Source: an uncultured Aliiroseovarius sp. (GTDB taxonomy: Bacteria; Pseudomonadota; Alphaproteobacteria; Rhodobacterales; Rhodobacteraceae). Taken from it: a DNA stretch of 64,000 nucleotides. The first letter of the stretch is position 1. Each line of letters begins with the position of its first letter. The stretch spans positions 248,001 through 312,000 of the forward strand of contig NZ_CANLNB010000004.1 of NCBI RefSeq assembly GCF_947492455.1, read 5' to 3'. The position numbers and the translations under genes are program-made. The notes under the pieces were generated by a model. It saw only the letters and a list, made by a program, of their open reading frames with translations, was not told the DNA's origin and ran no database searches. Below, piece after piece: positions 51,161 to 60,036 of the stretch.

Positions 51161-51225
51161 TTGTCATATATATCCCGGGGGAGCCTGAGCGGACATCGTC
51201 CGGTCAGGCGGGGGCAGCGCCCCCT
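51161..51225. repeat. GC-rich tandem palindrome, REP-like element
   Basis: Between two convergent genes lies CATATATATCCCGGGGGAGC followed by two hairpins: CCTGA(G)CGGAC-ATC-GTCCG(G)TCAGG and GGGGGC-AGC-GCCCCC ending in TTT. It resembles the extragenic palindromes I recall from other Rhodobacterales, but only one further related copy is seen here. Confidence 0.6.
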
Positions 51226-52506
51226 TTACCCCAGCAGCTCTTTCAACACCAAAGCCATCACACCCGCACTATCGATCATGTCCTGCACACCGACCCATTC
51301 GTCAGGCTGATGCGCCAAATCCAGAATGCCCGGCCCATAGGCGATGCAGTTCTTCAGCTTACCGATCCGGTCGATATGCTTCTGGTCATAGGTGCCCGGG
51401 CTGACCACATAAGACGGCTGCGCACCCAGCACCTTCTCGATCGCCGCCGCGGTCGAGGTCACCACAGGCGCGTCCTTGTCGGTCATCGTTGGGATGACCT
51501 CGTGCATGTCGCGGATTTCGTACTCGAAATTGGGACGTTCGGCGCGGATCGCTTCCAGCATCCGGCTGACCTCGGCCTTCACCTCGGTGATGTCCTCTTC
51601 CATCAGAAAACGTCGGTCGATCACGATGCGGCAGCGGTCGGCCACACAGGGCGCGGGTAGGCCGGTGAAGCCGGGGTCTTGCTCTGGCTCGCCACCGTGG
51701 ATCGAGTTGATGTTCAGCGTCGATTGCTTCGCACCTTCGGGCACAACGGGCATATCCGTGTGCTTGGTGGCCAGAAGCGGGAACAGGTGGCGTTCCATTT
51801 CCTCCAGCACTGCGCCCATGTGGCGAATGGCGCTGTCGCCAAGGAACGGCATGGAACCGTGGGCAATCCGCCCCTTGGTTTCGATTTCAGCCCACCAGAC
51901 CCCGCGATGGCCCAGACAGATGCGGTCTTTGTTTAGGGGTTCCGGGATGATCACATGCTGTACGCGGTCCGGGTTGAAATAGCCCTTCTCGGCCAGATAG
52001 GCGACACCGCCATAGCCGCCGGATTCCTCGTCGGCTGTGGCGCTGATTTCCACCGCACCCGCATGGTCGGGATAAAGTGCCACAAACGCCTCGGCTGCGA
52101 TGATCGACGCCGCCAGTCCGCCCTTCATATCGCATGCTCCGCGCCCATAGACCTTGCCGTCTTCCAATTCGCCGCCAAACGGGTCCTTGGTCCAGCCGTG
52201 ACCCACCTCGACCACATCATGGTGGCTGTTGAAATGCACACAGTCTCCCGGGGTTTCGCCCTCGTGGCGGCAAATCACGTTCCAGCGGGGATAGTCCACA
52301 CTGTCCCCCGGTGTGCCCTCGGCGCGGATAAGTTCGACCGTCCAGCCCTGCGCGCCCATGCGTTCGGCGATATAGGTGCAGATCGTGCGATATTCGCGCC
52401 CCGGAGGGTTCAGTGTCGGGATGCGGATCAGGTCTTGGGTCAGCCGGATCAGGTCATCCTGACGCCGCGCGATTTCGGTCAGAAGTGGGTCGATTTTGTC
52501 GGTCAT
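51226..52506 (-). CDS. M20-family ArgE/DapE-type peptidase or deacylase
   Basis: Protein of 426 residues with the metal ligands in NSHHDVV (about residue 92), GRGACDMKGG and ATADEESGG. It fits the ArgE/DapE family, zinc-dependent amidohydrolases acting on N-acylated amino acids. No arginine or lysine genes flank it, so its substrate is unknown. Its family name cannot be narrowed from the sequence. Confidence 0.9.
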   Translation of the reverse strand: MTDKIDPLLTEIARRQDDLIRLTQDLIRIPTLNPPGREYRTICTYIAERMGAQGWTVELIRAEGTPGDSVDYPRWNVICRHEGETPGDCVHFNSHHDVVEVGHGWTKDPFGGELEDGKVYGRGACDMKGGLAASIIAAEAFVALYPDHAGAVEISATADEESGGYGGVAYLAEKGYFNPDRVQHVIIPEPLNKDRICLGHRGVWWAEIETKGRIAHGSMPFLGDSAIRHMGAVLEEMERHLFPLLATKHTDMPVVPEGAKQSTLNINSIHGGEPEQDPGFTGLPAPCVADRCRIVIDRRFLMEEDITEVKAEVSRMLEAIRAERPNFEYEIRDMHEVIPTMTDKDAPVVTSTAAAIEKVLGAQPSYVVSPGTYDQKHIDRIGKLKNCIAYGPGILDLAHQPDEWVGVQDMIDSAGVMALVLKELLG

Positions 52507-52708
52507 GCCAAGACCCTAGGCCCCCCACGCGCGCATCTCAATGGCAGAGTTTCCCCCCGTCGAATTTCGCCGAAAACGCGAAGGAAAACGCTGTTGCGGG
52601 TCTTTAAATCGCGGTAAGCTCAACCTAAATGCTAATGTAACAGTGATTAACATCTTTCGCGCGGGCAACAAGACCTGACCGAAGATTTGGTGGATAGAAG
52701 GAGGGCAC

Positions 52709-53785
52709 ATGTCCAGTTTTGATAAGCAGATTCGTGAAAGCCAGACGCAAGTTGAAGAGGCGCAGGCCAAAATTTCCGAACTGACCACACGGATCGAAAC
52801 CGCGCGTGCGAAAGCGGCCAGCGGCGAAGATATCTCGATCGACATTGAAAACGCGACGCTGGACGACGTGCACGCCCACACCAAAGCGATGAATGCCAAC
52901 ATCGCCGAGCTGATCATGGGACTGGACGACGTGACCTCGGGCTTTTCAACCGATTTCGACCAGATGCGGTCGAAGACGGGCTGGGAAAGCTTTGTGGGCA
53001 TCTTCTCGAAAGCGAAATCGGAAAGCATGCGTCAGGAACGGATGCGCACGGCGTCCATCGACGATAAGTTGCAAGAGCTGATCGCGCAGTCCGACAGCAT
53101 CGTGAACCTTCTGGAAGGCCAACTGGCGATGCTGAACGAGCAGAAGGAAAAGGTGGGCGCGAACCTGTCCACCACGCTGGACGAGCGCGAAATGACCGTA
53201 GGCGAGCTGGAAAGCCTGCGCGCCGAGATTCTGGGTATGGACCCCAAGATCATCGAGCTTGAGAACAAGATCGCCAACGAACAGGACGCCGCCAAACGTA
53301 CGCAGCTTGAGACTGAACTGGCCGATCTAAACAGCCAGTACAACGAGATGGTGCAGGAAGAGCAAGTGAAGCTCGCCAAATCGCAGACGTTGGAGCGCTA
53401 TATCGAGAAGGGCAAAACATGGGTCGACAGCTTGCAAAACCAAGCCGCGACGCAGATGGTGTTGATCAACAAGCTGCAGACAGACACCAAGCAGCGCGTG
53501 GTGCTGTATGATGCGCTGACCAAGTCGTTGAAAACCGCGCAGCAGCAGGATGTGGCGCACCGGATCAACGAGATTGGCGTCGAAACCGACAAGGAAGCCC
53601 AAGCCGCGATGGCCGCGATTGGCACGGCGACGAACCAGCGCATGGCCGATATGATGGAAGCCCACGAAGACCAGATGGTCTTTGCCCGTGACGTGCTAGA
53701 GCAGAAAGCCAAAGCCGACGAACGCTTCGCCCGCCGCTTCGCCGAGATCGTCGAGAAGCACGACAAGAACCTGTATGGGGGCTAA
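52709..53785 (+). CDS. Coiled-coil protein, first gene of the AAA+ run
   Basis: Protein of 358 residues, soluble, with no signal peptide or membrane helix. Long heptad-like coiled coils lie at about 1-40 and 110-330, broken by a segment GWESFVGIFSK (about 91-101). It starts with AAGGAGG. A weak resemblance to TelA-type proteins, which are also mostly helical, comes to mind but I cannot support it. It is 108 nt upstream of the next gene, with a hairpin-rich gap. Probably a structural partner or adaptor of the ATPase encoded two genes downstream. Confidence 0.7.
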   Translation: MSSFDKQIRESQTQVEEAQAKISELTTRIETARAKAASGEDISIDIENATLDDVHAHTKAMNANIAELIMGLDDVTSGFSTDFDQMRSKTGWESFVGIFSKAKSESMRQERMRTASIDDKLQELIAQSDSIVNLLEGQLAMLNEQKEKVGANLSTTLDEREMTVGELESLRAEILGMDPKIIELENKIANEQDAAKRTQLETELADLNSQYNEMVQEEQVKLAKSQTLERYIEKGKTWVDSLQNQAATQMVLINKLQTDTKQRVVLYDALTKSLKTAQQQDVAHRINEIGVETDKEAQAAMAAIGTATNQRMADMMEAHEDQMVFARDVLEQKAKADERFARRFAEIVEKHDKNLYGG

Positions 53786-53789
53786 GGTC

Positions 53790-53843
53790 TTTCGCCCGGC
53801 GGACACGCCGGGCAGCGCCCGACCCTCCCCACGGGAGGGCGCT
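53790..53843. repeat. GC-rich tandem palindromes between the first two genes of the AAA+ run
   Basis: GCCCGGCG-GACA-CGCCGGGC (53794-53813) and CCCTCCC-CAC-GGGAGGG (53823-53839), with an overlapping GCGCCC/GGGCGC pairing. It resembles extragenic palindromic repeats of this order. It has no T tract, so it need not end transcription. Confidence 0.65.
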
Positions 53844-53893
53844 TCGCACCCACCCAGGGTCAGGCGCCACCCTTTTCGGTTTGATTGGAAGTA

Positions 53894-55063
53894 ATGACGA
53901 ACGACATCAAAACCTCCGAACGTGCCTCGGCCGGTTTCGCCCCGCGCGACCATGCCGAACTGACGGACACGCAGATCACGCGGCGGTACTTCTCGAAATT
54001 CGAGAAGATCACCGCGCATTTGGCCCGTGTGGCGGGGCAGATGGAGGTCGAGGGCAAGCTGAGCCGCGACGAGGTCGATGTGCTCGCGCGCTACCTGATC
54101 AAGCTGGGTCTCAGCTTCAAGGCGCTGGCGAACAAGTATCACATGTCCGAAACGGCCTATGGGTTGGGCGGGGCGACGCTAACCTTTGATCGCCGCGACA
54201 GCGGGTTTCCGATCCATGCGGAGCTGTTGCAGATGGCCTCGGACGCCGCGCAGGCGGGCACGCATCTGAAGGGCATGGCCTCGGTCGAGGACCTGAAAAG
54301 CCAGATGGTTAGCCAGATCGTCGGCGATCTGACGGTCCCGAAACGGCTGCAATACGCCCTGTCGCAGCGGCTTTATTACGAAGAGCTTCAGCGCGGTGAT
54401 CTGTTCTGGCCGCAGATGCATCCCGACGTGATCTGGCGCCACAACAAGGGCGAGGGCCGCGATCCCCGCCGCGTCTATCTGGCCCATTGGGCGGTCTATG
54501 ATAGCGAGGTGAACCTGCCCACCATCTATCTGATGGAGCTGGAAGACACCGGCCGTACCGCGCTGCCCAAAGACGAACGCCGTTGGCCTCAGGTTCAGTC
54601 GCATCTGATGGCGCAGTCGATGGCGGGGCTTCAGCTGGTGACCATCGCCACCGGGTTCGACAAGGATTTCGACGACCTGCACCCTAAACGCCTGCGCCGC
54701 TTCCATGTCGGCCCGATGTACAGCCACACCTTCACCCGTCAGACCGGCCCTCTGCGCGAGGTGTTGGAGCAGGCGAAAAGCCCGCCCGGTGAAGACTGGG
54801 CGCTGGCCTGGACCGTAGAGGAGCTGAAAAGCGCATCGGTGAAGCAAGAGAAATCCGGTTGGTTCGGCAAGGTCGAACGTCAGGTCTTCGCGCTCGACCC
54901 GTTTGCGGGCGCGGGCTCGACCATCGGTGCGACCAGCATGGAACGCGCCATCATCATGCCCGAGCGCCCCTTTCAGGTGCTGGCCGAAAAGAACCCCGCC
55001 GGGTTCCACGACGTACGTAAATTTGTTGTCAGCCCGGGTGGCCGGGTTCTGTCCTACCGTTGA
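53894..55063 (+). CDS. Unknown soluble protein of the AAA+ run
   Basis: Protein of 389 residues with no signal peptide or membrane helix and no motif I recognise. Landmarks are LKALANKYHMSETAYGLGGATLTF (about 70-95), QRLYYEELQRGDLFWP, RWPQVQSHLMAQSM and DPFAGAGSTIGATSMERAI. The last has a glycine-rich DPFAGAGS like the SAM motif of some methyltransferases, but the rest does not fit one and I make no claim. The start at 53894 was chosen over a TTG three codons upstream. Fourteen bases before the ATPase gene. Confidence 0.7.
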   Translation: MTNDIKTSERASAGFAPRDHAELTDTQITRRYFSKFEKITAHLARVAGQMEVEGKLSRDEVDVLARYLIKLGLSFKALANKYHMSETAYGLGGATLTFDRRDSGFPIHAELLQMASDAAQAGTHLKGMASVEDLKSQMVSQIVGDLTVPKRLQYALSQRLYYEELQRGDLFWPQMHPDVIWRHNKGEGRDPRRVYLAHWAVYDSEVNLPTIYLMELEDTGRTALPKDERRWPQVQSHLMAQSMAGLQLVTIATGFDKDFDDLHPKRLRRFHVGPMYSHTFTRQTGPLREVLEQAKSPPGEDWALAWTVEELKSASVKQEKSGWFGKVERQVFALDPFAGAGSTIGATSMERAIIMPERPFQVLAEKNPAGFHDVRKFVVSPGGRVLSYR

Positions 55064-55077
55064 TTTAGGAGTATTCG

Positions 55078-57009
55078 ATGTCTTTACCCGCTGACCTGAT
55101 GGAGCTTCGCGAAGAAGAAATCCGCGCGCATTACGTGGCCGCTGCGGGGCATCTGGATGGGTTTGATCACACGCCCCGGATCGCCAAGCCGAAGGACGCG
55201 CCCAAGGCGGAACGCAGCCCGGGTATCGGGCGCGCGCGGCGGTTCCGGTCGACCACGCCGGGGCTGGTGACACGCTCCACCGCGCGGCCCGAAGGAGTAC
55301 ATCTGGTCGAACGGATCGAAAGCTCGGACGGGGATGATCTGCTGGTCTCTCCCATGCAGGCGACCGTCCTACACACCCTGCGCCGCGCCATCGCGATTGC
55401 GCTGGCGGTGGGTGAGGGGTTCGCGGAGCAGACTGAACTCGCCGCTCTGCGTCGCGCAAACCTTGAAGGGCGTCTGGGCGCGGACAAATCCACTGCCTTC
55501 TCGGAACTCCTGACCGCCGAAGCGCTGATCGTCCTGTACGTCTTCGGCAACGCGACCTCGTACCTGCTGGCCGACCACGCCAGCGAAACCCCGATCGAGG
55601 TCGGCGCGGTCGAGGAAATCCTGACCGACAACGCGCCCCTTGCCCTGAACGGGGCGCTGTGGGAGCTGGATCAGGAACTGGCCACCTTCGTGACCTCGGA
55701 AGACAAGCTGGTCCCAACCGTTCTGGCCTTCGTCGAACAGTTGATGGAGAAGGTTGCCCTGCGCGCCCAAACCGCTAGCCATCTTGGTCCGTTCACCTCG
55801 GCCAACTACCGTGTCGAGGCCGATGATCTGACCATTTCCGGCTTCACGCCGTCGCGCGCGCATCGCGGGTCAAAGATCACGATGACCTTCAAGAAACCGA
55901 ACGAGGTCGTGGGTAACCACATCGCCAAGTACCAAGCGATGAAGCTGGCCAAGATGCTGATGGCCTATGACTTCGACCGCAAGCTGAACCCGTTCGCGGA
56001 ACTTGGCGGCTTCATCTTCACCTTCATGGGCGACGGCAAGCCGGGCACCGGGAAAACCACGCTGATCCAGATGATGGCCGGGCTGATCAATGACTACTGC
56101 GCGGTGGCGGGCTATCCGTTCCGCTATCAGAACTTCGGCATCGACAATATCGACAGCTATCAGGGCAAGTCGGGCCAGAACGCGAAGGCCTTCATCAACA
56201 ATGTGCTCGACCCCAATGTGATCGGCTTTGGCACCGTGGATGACATTGACCAGATCGCGGGCAAGCGCGGGGATCGCCAATCCAGTGCGGGCCAGCAAGA
56301 GGTCACGGCGGTCCTGATGGAAAGCTTCGCGGGCGCCAACACCGTGGTGCGCGGCAATTGCACCTTCGGCATGTTCTCGAATTACCCCGAGAATGTGGAC
56401 GACGCCCTGCGCCAACGCGCCGGCGCGCGCTTCTTGGTGGACGGTCCCCAAACGCGCGAGGACTATATCGACATCCTGCATCTGCTCATGGGTAAGAACC
56501 ACGACATCCCGCTGGGCAAGCATGATCTGTACGGTGCGCAGGAAATCAAATCCGCCGTCGCGCGCAGTTTCGAGGCGCATAACAAGCCGCAGGAATCGGG
56601 GCTGATGAACGTGTTCGACCGCGTGCATGCCAAGATCGGAGAACTGGATGACATCGCCAAAATCGGCACCTATCTGAAGGGCATTCAGGAGGCCGACCCG
56701 CGTTTCACGGGCCGCTCGATCAAGAACATCACCGACGCGGTGAAAGTCCGCGCGATGGACTTTGAACTGCCCGACGAATGGATGGAAAACCCCGAGCTGT
56801 TCTTGGTCAAAGACTATGACACCAAGAAAGACATGATTTCTGAGCTGCGCGTGCCCATCACCACCGACATGGTGATCCAAGAGGTTAACCGCTACGCCGA
56901 TTCAGAATTCCGCTATGCCGACAAATCCGACGAGGTCGCCATCGAGGCGATGGTCCGCGACTTCGGCCGTCAGGAAGAGGCGAAGAAGCGGTATTTGGAG
57001 GGGAAGTGA
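55078..57009 (+). CDS. AAA+ ATPase, core of the uncharacterised run
   Basis: Protein of 643 residues. The first ~300 residues form a helical non-AAA region. The AAA+ core has Walker A GDGKPGTGKTT (319-328), Walker B GFGTVDDID (384-391), a sensor-1-like Asn in FSNYPENVD (about 435) and ALRQRAGARF (444-452) as a possible arginine-finger segment. It lacks a membrane helix and a protease domain, so it likely remodels or moves a partner. A GGAGT precedes the ATG. The interloper gene starts on the base after its stop. Confidence 0.85.
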   Translation: MSLPADLMELREEEIRAHYVAAAGHLDGFDHTPRIAKPKDAPKAERSPGIGRARRFRSTTPGLVTRSTARPEGVHLVERIESSDGDDLLVSPMQATVLHTLRRAIAIALAVGEGFAEQTELAALRRANLEGRLGADKSTAFSELLTAEALIVLYVFGNATSYLLADHASETPIEVGAVEEILTDNAPLALNGALWELDQELATFVTSEDKLVPTVLAFVEQLMEKVALRAQTASHLGPFTSANYRVEADDLTISGFTPSRAHRGSKITMTFKKPNEVVGNHIAKYQAMKLAKMLMAYDFDRKLNPFAELGGFIFTFMGDGKPGTGKTTLIQMMAGLINDYCAVAGYPFRYQNFGIDNIDSYQGKSGQNAKAFINNVLDPNVIGFGTVDDIDQIAGKRGDRQSSAGQQEVTAVLMESFAGANTVVRGNCTFGMFSNYPENVDDALRQRAGARFLVDGPQTREDYIDILHLLMGKNHDIPLGKHDLYGAQEIKSAVARSFEAHNKPQESGLMNVFDRVHAKIGELDDIAKIGTYLKGIQEADPRFTGRSIKNITDAVKVRAMDFELPDEWMENPELFLVKDYDTKKDMISELRVPITTDMVIQEVNRYADSEFRYADKSDEVAIEAMVRDFGRQEEAKKRYLEGK

Positions 57010-57648
57010 ATGTGGACTCTTCCTGAGACCCCTGATGTGATCGTCGCGTTCGGGACGCTTCTTGCTGGCTCAGCAGCAGTATGGGGCGCATATTCGGCGC
57101 ACCGTGGGGTCGATGCGTGGAAGAAAGAGAAAAGATGGCAAAGTGATCACGAGCTAGCTCGTAAAATCCTGATGCTCATCTTCAGGCATCGGGACGCGCT
57201 TGCAACAGTTAGGCACCCAGCAATTTGGAGTGCGGAAACAAAAGAAGCGATGGCAGGGAAAGAAGCGTTTTCAGACTACAGCGAGAAACGCTTTTCGGAA
57301 ACCGCCGCCGTCTACGAGAGGCGTTGGGACAAAGTAACTGAGGTCCGTGCGGAGCTGTACCCAGCTTTGTTGGAAGCGGATGTGATTTGGGGGTCTACAC
57401 TCAAGGATCTCGTCGCTCCTGTTTTCGAGCTTGAGTTTGAGCTGAAGATTGTTTTGCAGACTTACCTTAGGGCGATTAATCCAAACGGTTCCGAAGCGAC
57501 TAGGGAAGTCGCACAACAGTCTCTCAGAGAGAAACGCGACATTATGTACGATACGCTAAGCGAAGATGATGAATTCAGAAGGGACTACGAGAAAGGCCAA
57601 CAGCCGTTGGAAATACTCCTACGAGCAAAAATGGGAGGCGCAACATGA
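57010..57648 (+). CDS. Membrane-anchored hypothetical protein of foreign character
   Basis: Protein of 212 residues with one N-terminal membrane helix (about 10-28) and a charged helical cytoplasmic part (WKKEKRWQSDHELARKIL to DYEKGQQPLEIL). Base composition is visibly AT-richer than its neighbours: 57541-57600 holds 25 GC of 60 against 34 of 60 at 57721-57780. It abuts the ATPase stop and overlaps the next start by four bases (ATGA), so it is fully integrated in the transcript. I recognise no family; it could be a late insertion of a small accessory gene. Confidence 0.7.
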   Translation: MWTLPETPDVIVAFGTLLAGSAAVWGAYSAHRGVDAWKKEKRWQSDHELARKILMLIFRHRDALATVRHPAIWSAETKEAMAGKEAFSDYSEKRFSETAAVYERRWDKVTEVRAELYPALLEADVIWGSTLKDLVAPVFELEFELKIVLQTYLRAINPNGSEATREVAQQSLREKRDIMYDTLSEDDEFRRDYEKGQQPLEILLRAKMGGAT

Positions 57649-59006
57649 AACGCCTCATCCAACGCGGCCTCATGTTTGGCAATCTGATCCGGGTCGACAG
57701 CCCGGCGCTGATCGAGCGGTATAACCGTGCGCTCAAGGGGCTGGCGGGCAAACAGACGAAGCTGAAAGAGTTCCACATCGATATTTCCGGCTTCTCGCCC
57801 GAGATCGGGGAAGAGTTCAAAGACCCGCTCTACCTCAACCCCAATGGCTGCAACCGGCAGTTTATCATTCTGACGGTGGACCAAAAGAAGGCGCCGCTGT
57901 TGGGTGCCATGTTCTCGACCTCGCGCGGCATCCTTCGCCAGTTCATTGCGGATAACGAGGCGAAGCTGTTCGCGCTAACTGCCCATGACGCGGTGGCGGG
58001 CGAGTTGATGAACTCGGTCTATGACATTTCGGATCCCGCGCGGCTGTTCGACATTCGCAAGATCCTGATCGAGGCCGACACGACCCAAAGCCACGTCAAA
58101 AACGCCCGCGAACTGGCCGAGAAGATCGACCATTTCCAGACCGCCGAAAACGCCTGGTATGACGACGATCTGATCGCCGAGATGATTGAACTGGCCCGCG
58201 AAACCGGGGACGTGACGCGCGTTCCTGTCGATCTGGGCGTGCAAGAATTTGAGCAGGGCAATTTCTGGACCGTGCATTTTGGCGGGCTCTACATCTTCCG
58301 CGATGTGGAAAGCCCTTGCGTGGTGGTCTCGGGCGACAAGGACCGGATGGAGCGCTTCCCGCGTCTGCCCGTCATCGACACGACCGAACCCAACCGCATC
58401 GCCAGCTTCCTGCGCAAGAACGATCTAGTCGAGCCTTTGGTGAAAGAACGCGGCGCGTCGGGCGCACGGATCCTGCGCCAGAAGATGGAGTTCATTTTGG
58501 TGGACGCCGCGACCTCGGCCGGGATGGAGCTGGGCGACATGTCCTCGCGCACTTTGCGGCACGTGGCGCAGCGGATGGGGCGTAACCTGCCGCAGGCTTT
58601 CCACGGACTGGCCGCGCTGGTGCGCTGGGCTGAAGCGGGTGGGCAGTGGCCCCGGATCGACAGCCGTCACCCGGCCTATTTCTACACTCTGCGCGCGCGG
58701 CCTGATCACCCGGACCGCGACCTTATAAACCAATTGCTGTCCGAGCTTGCCCCGATGGACTTCCGCCAACTGTTCATCTGCCACAAGGAACTCTTCTATG
58801 CTTCCTACGCCACATGGCCGGACGAAAAGCGCGAGTTTGTGGCAGAATTCCTGCATCGTGACTATATGGCTAATAAGGCCGGTGCCCGTGATAAGCTGTT
58901 TGGCGGGCGCAAAGACGCGCTGAAAGTGCCGACGACAACGCGCAAACGCACCCGCGAGCAAGTGATTGAAATGGTTGGCCCTTGGGGTTCGGTGAAAGGA
59001 AGATAG
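57645..59006 (+). CDS. Unknown soluble protein of the AAA+ run (DUF6638-like)
   Basis: Protein of 453 residues with no signal peptide or membrane helix. Landmarks are KEFHIDISGFSPEIGEEF (about 42-59), QFIILTVDQKKAPLLGAMFST and RNLPQAFHGLAALVRWAEAGGQWP. It has the length and feel of DUF6638, which I name only from memory and with low confidence. The strict operon position suggests a partner of the ATPase. Confidence 0.72.
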   Translation: MKRLIQRGLMFGNLIRVDSPALIERYNRALKGLAGKQTKLKEFHIDISGFSPEIGEEFKDPLYLNPNGCNRQFIILTVDQKKAPLLGAMFSTSRGILRQFIADNEAKLFALTAHDAVAGELMNSVYDISDPARLFDIRKILIEADTTQSHVKNARELAEKIDHFQTAENAWYDDDLIAEMIELARETGDVTRVPVDLGVQEFEQGNFWTVHFGGLYIFRDVESPCVVVSGDKDRMERFPRLPVIDTTEPNRIASFLRKNDLVEPLVKERGASGARILRQKMEFILVDAATSAGMELGDMSSRTLRHVAQRMGRNLPQAFHGLAALVRWAEAGGQWPRIDSRHPAYFYTLRARPDHPDRDLINQLLSELAPMDFRQLFICHKELFYASYATWPDEKREFVAEFLHRDYMANKAGARDKLFGGRKDALKVPTTTRKRTREQVIEMVGPWGSVKGR

Positions 59007-59008
59007 GG

Positions 59009-59275
59009 ATGGGATTTCTACGACTGATCATTTTCGGCTTTATCGGGCTGAGCATCATCTATGTGCTCGTCAGCCTGTATTCCCGTTCGGTCCGTCTGGA
59101 GAAGCTCGAAGAGCAATGGGCCGAAGAACATCCCAACGGCAATGAAAGCGACCGCGAAGCGTGGTTGCGCGAGGGGATGGAGGACTATCAGAAAAGCTTC
59201 CGCCCGAAGCTGATTTTGCTGGTTTATGTGGTGCCCGCGCTGCTGGTGCTGCTGTCGATTATACTTATTAACTGA
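59009..59275 (+). CDS. Small two-helix membrane protein
   Basis: Protein of 88 residues: helix 1 (about residues 3-22, LRLIIFGFIGLSIIYVLVSLY), a charged soluble loop with EEQWAEEHPNGNESDREAW, and helix 2 (about 68-86, LILLVYVVPALLVLLSIILI). AGGAAGATAGGG before the ATG at 59009 sets the start. Both ends in the membrane and a negative loop suggest a bitopic hairpin, perhaps a membrane tether of the ATPase system. Related small proteins are sometimes mislabelled as efflux pumps; it is too small for that. Confidence 0.75.
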   Translation: MGFLRLIIFGFIGLSIIYVLVSLYSRSVRLEKLEEQWAEEHPNGNESDREAWLREGMEDYQKSFRPKLILLVYVVPALLVLLSIILIN

Positions 59276-59283
59276 GGTTCAAT

Positions 59284-59964
59284 ATGCGCCGTTTCCGTAT
59301 CATCATCCGCAGCCTAATCGCGCTGATCCTGTTTGGCGTGCTACATTACACGCTGCCGCAACATGACGTGGTGCGTGTTGTGAACACCTATCAGGAACGT
59401 CAGGATCTGGACGACTGGACCCGGATTTTCTGGTCGAAACCGGATGACCAATCCGCGGGCCTGATCAACCGTGATGTGCAGTTTGTGCAGACGGTGAAAA
59501 AGAAGACCTACCTGCTGGGCTTCATCCGCACGGATGCGGAAGAGGTGATGGTCTATCGCAACGAAGACACCGGCTGGTCTTGGCCGTTCTATTTCAAGTT
59601 CGATACCGCCAGCTTGCAGACCGAGGTCGACGATTTGCGCTCGACCGCCGAGGAGCCCAAATGGGCGGTGATCACGCATTATGGTTGGCGGAACGAGCTG
59701 ATCTCGGTCTTCCCCAACGCGGTCGGCATTCGCCCCGTGGCTGGGCCGGACGTGACGATCATCCCGTGGTTTAACATCGCGTTCTTCCTGTTCCTCGCTG
59801 TGGCTGTCGGCTTTGCGCGCGCGCTGTGGGTGCAGTTCCGCCAACGCTCGATCGACCCCGCGCTTGAGGACGCAAGCGAGGCGTGGGACGCCGTAGATGC
59901 CCGCGCGGATGAGGCCAAGGGCCGCGTATCCCGTTGGCTGGGGACGTGGCGCAAGAAGAAGTAA
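59284..59964 (+). CDS. DUF1523 family membrane protein
   Basis: Protein of 226 residues with an N-terminal helix (about 6-24, IIIRSLIALILFGVLHYTL), a periplasmic domain containing VMVYRNEDTGWSWPFYFKFDTASLQ, and a second helix (about 158-180) before a charged tail. The YRNEDTG-WPFYFKFD core is typical of DUF1523. It closes the run and is followed by a strong terminator. No function is known for the family. Confidence 0.82.
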   Translation: MRRFRIIIRSLIALILFGVLHYTLPQHDVVRVVNTYQERQDLDDWTRIFWSKPDDQSAGLINRDVQFVQTVKKKTYLLGFIRTDAEEVMVYRNEDTGWSWPFYFKFDTASLQTEVDDLRSTAEEPKWAVITHYGWRNELISVFPNAVGIRPVAGPDVTIIPWFNIAFFLFLAVAVGFARALWVQFRQRSIDPALEDASEAWDAVDARADEAKGRVSRWLGTWRKKK

Positions 59965-59981
59965 GTGCTTCCGCTGGAATG

Positions 59982-60021
59982 AAAAAAGCGCCGCGCGAGG
60001 GACCCTCACGCGGCGCTTTTT
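59982..60021. terminator. Bidirectional terminator between DUF1523 and aldehyde dehydrogenase genes
   Basis: Stem AAAAAGCGCCGCG / CGCGGCGCTTTTT with a loop of about 12 bases. Strong in both directions. Confidence 0.93.
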
Positions 60022-60036
60022 GATTTATCGGCTGGG

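Noticed and set aside
52709-53785. Assignment of the coiled-coil gene to the TelA tellurite resistance family
   Set aside because: Only general helical character is shared; no specific TelA motif or XpaC partner is seen.
53894-55063. DNA methyltransferase call from DPFAGAGS
   Set aside because: The glycine-rich run resembles the motif I of some DNA methyltransferases, but it sits near the C-terminus and no catalytic motif follows.
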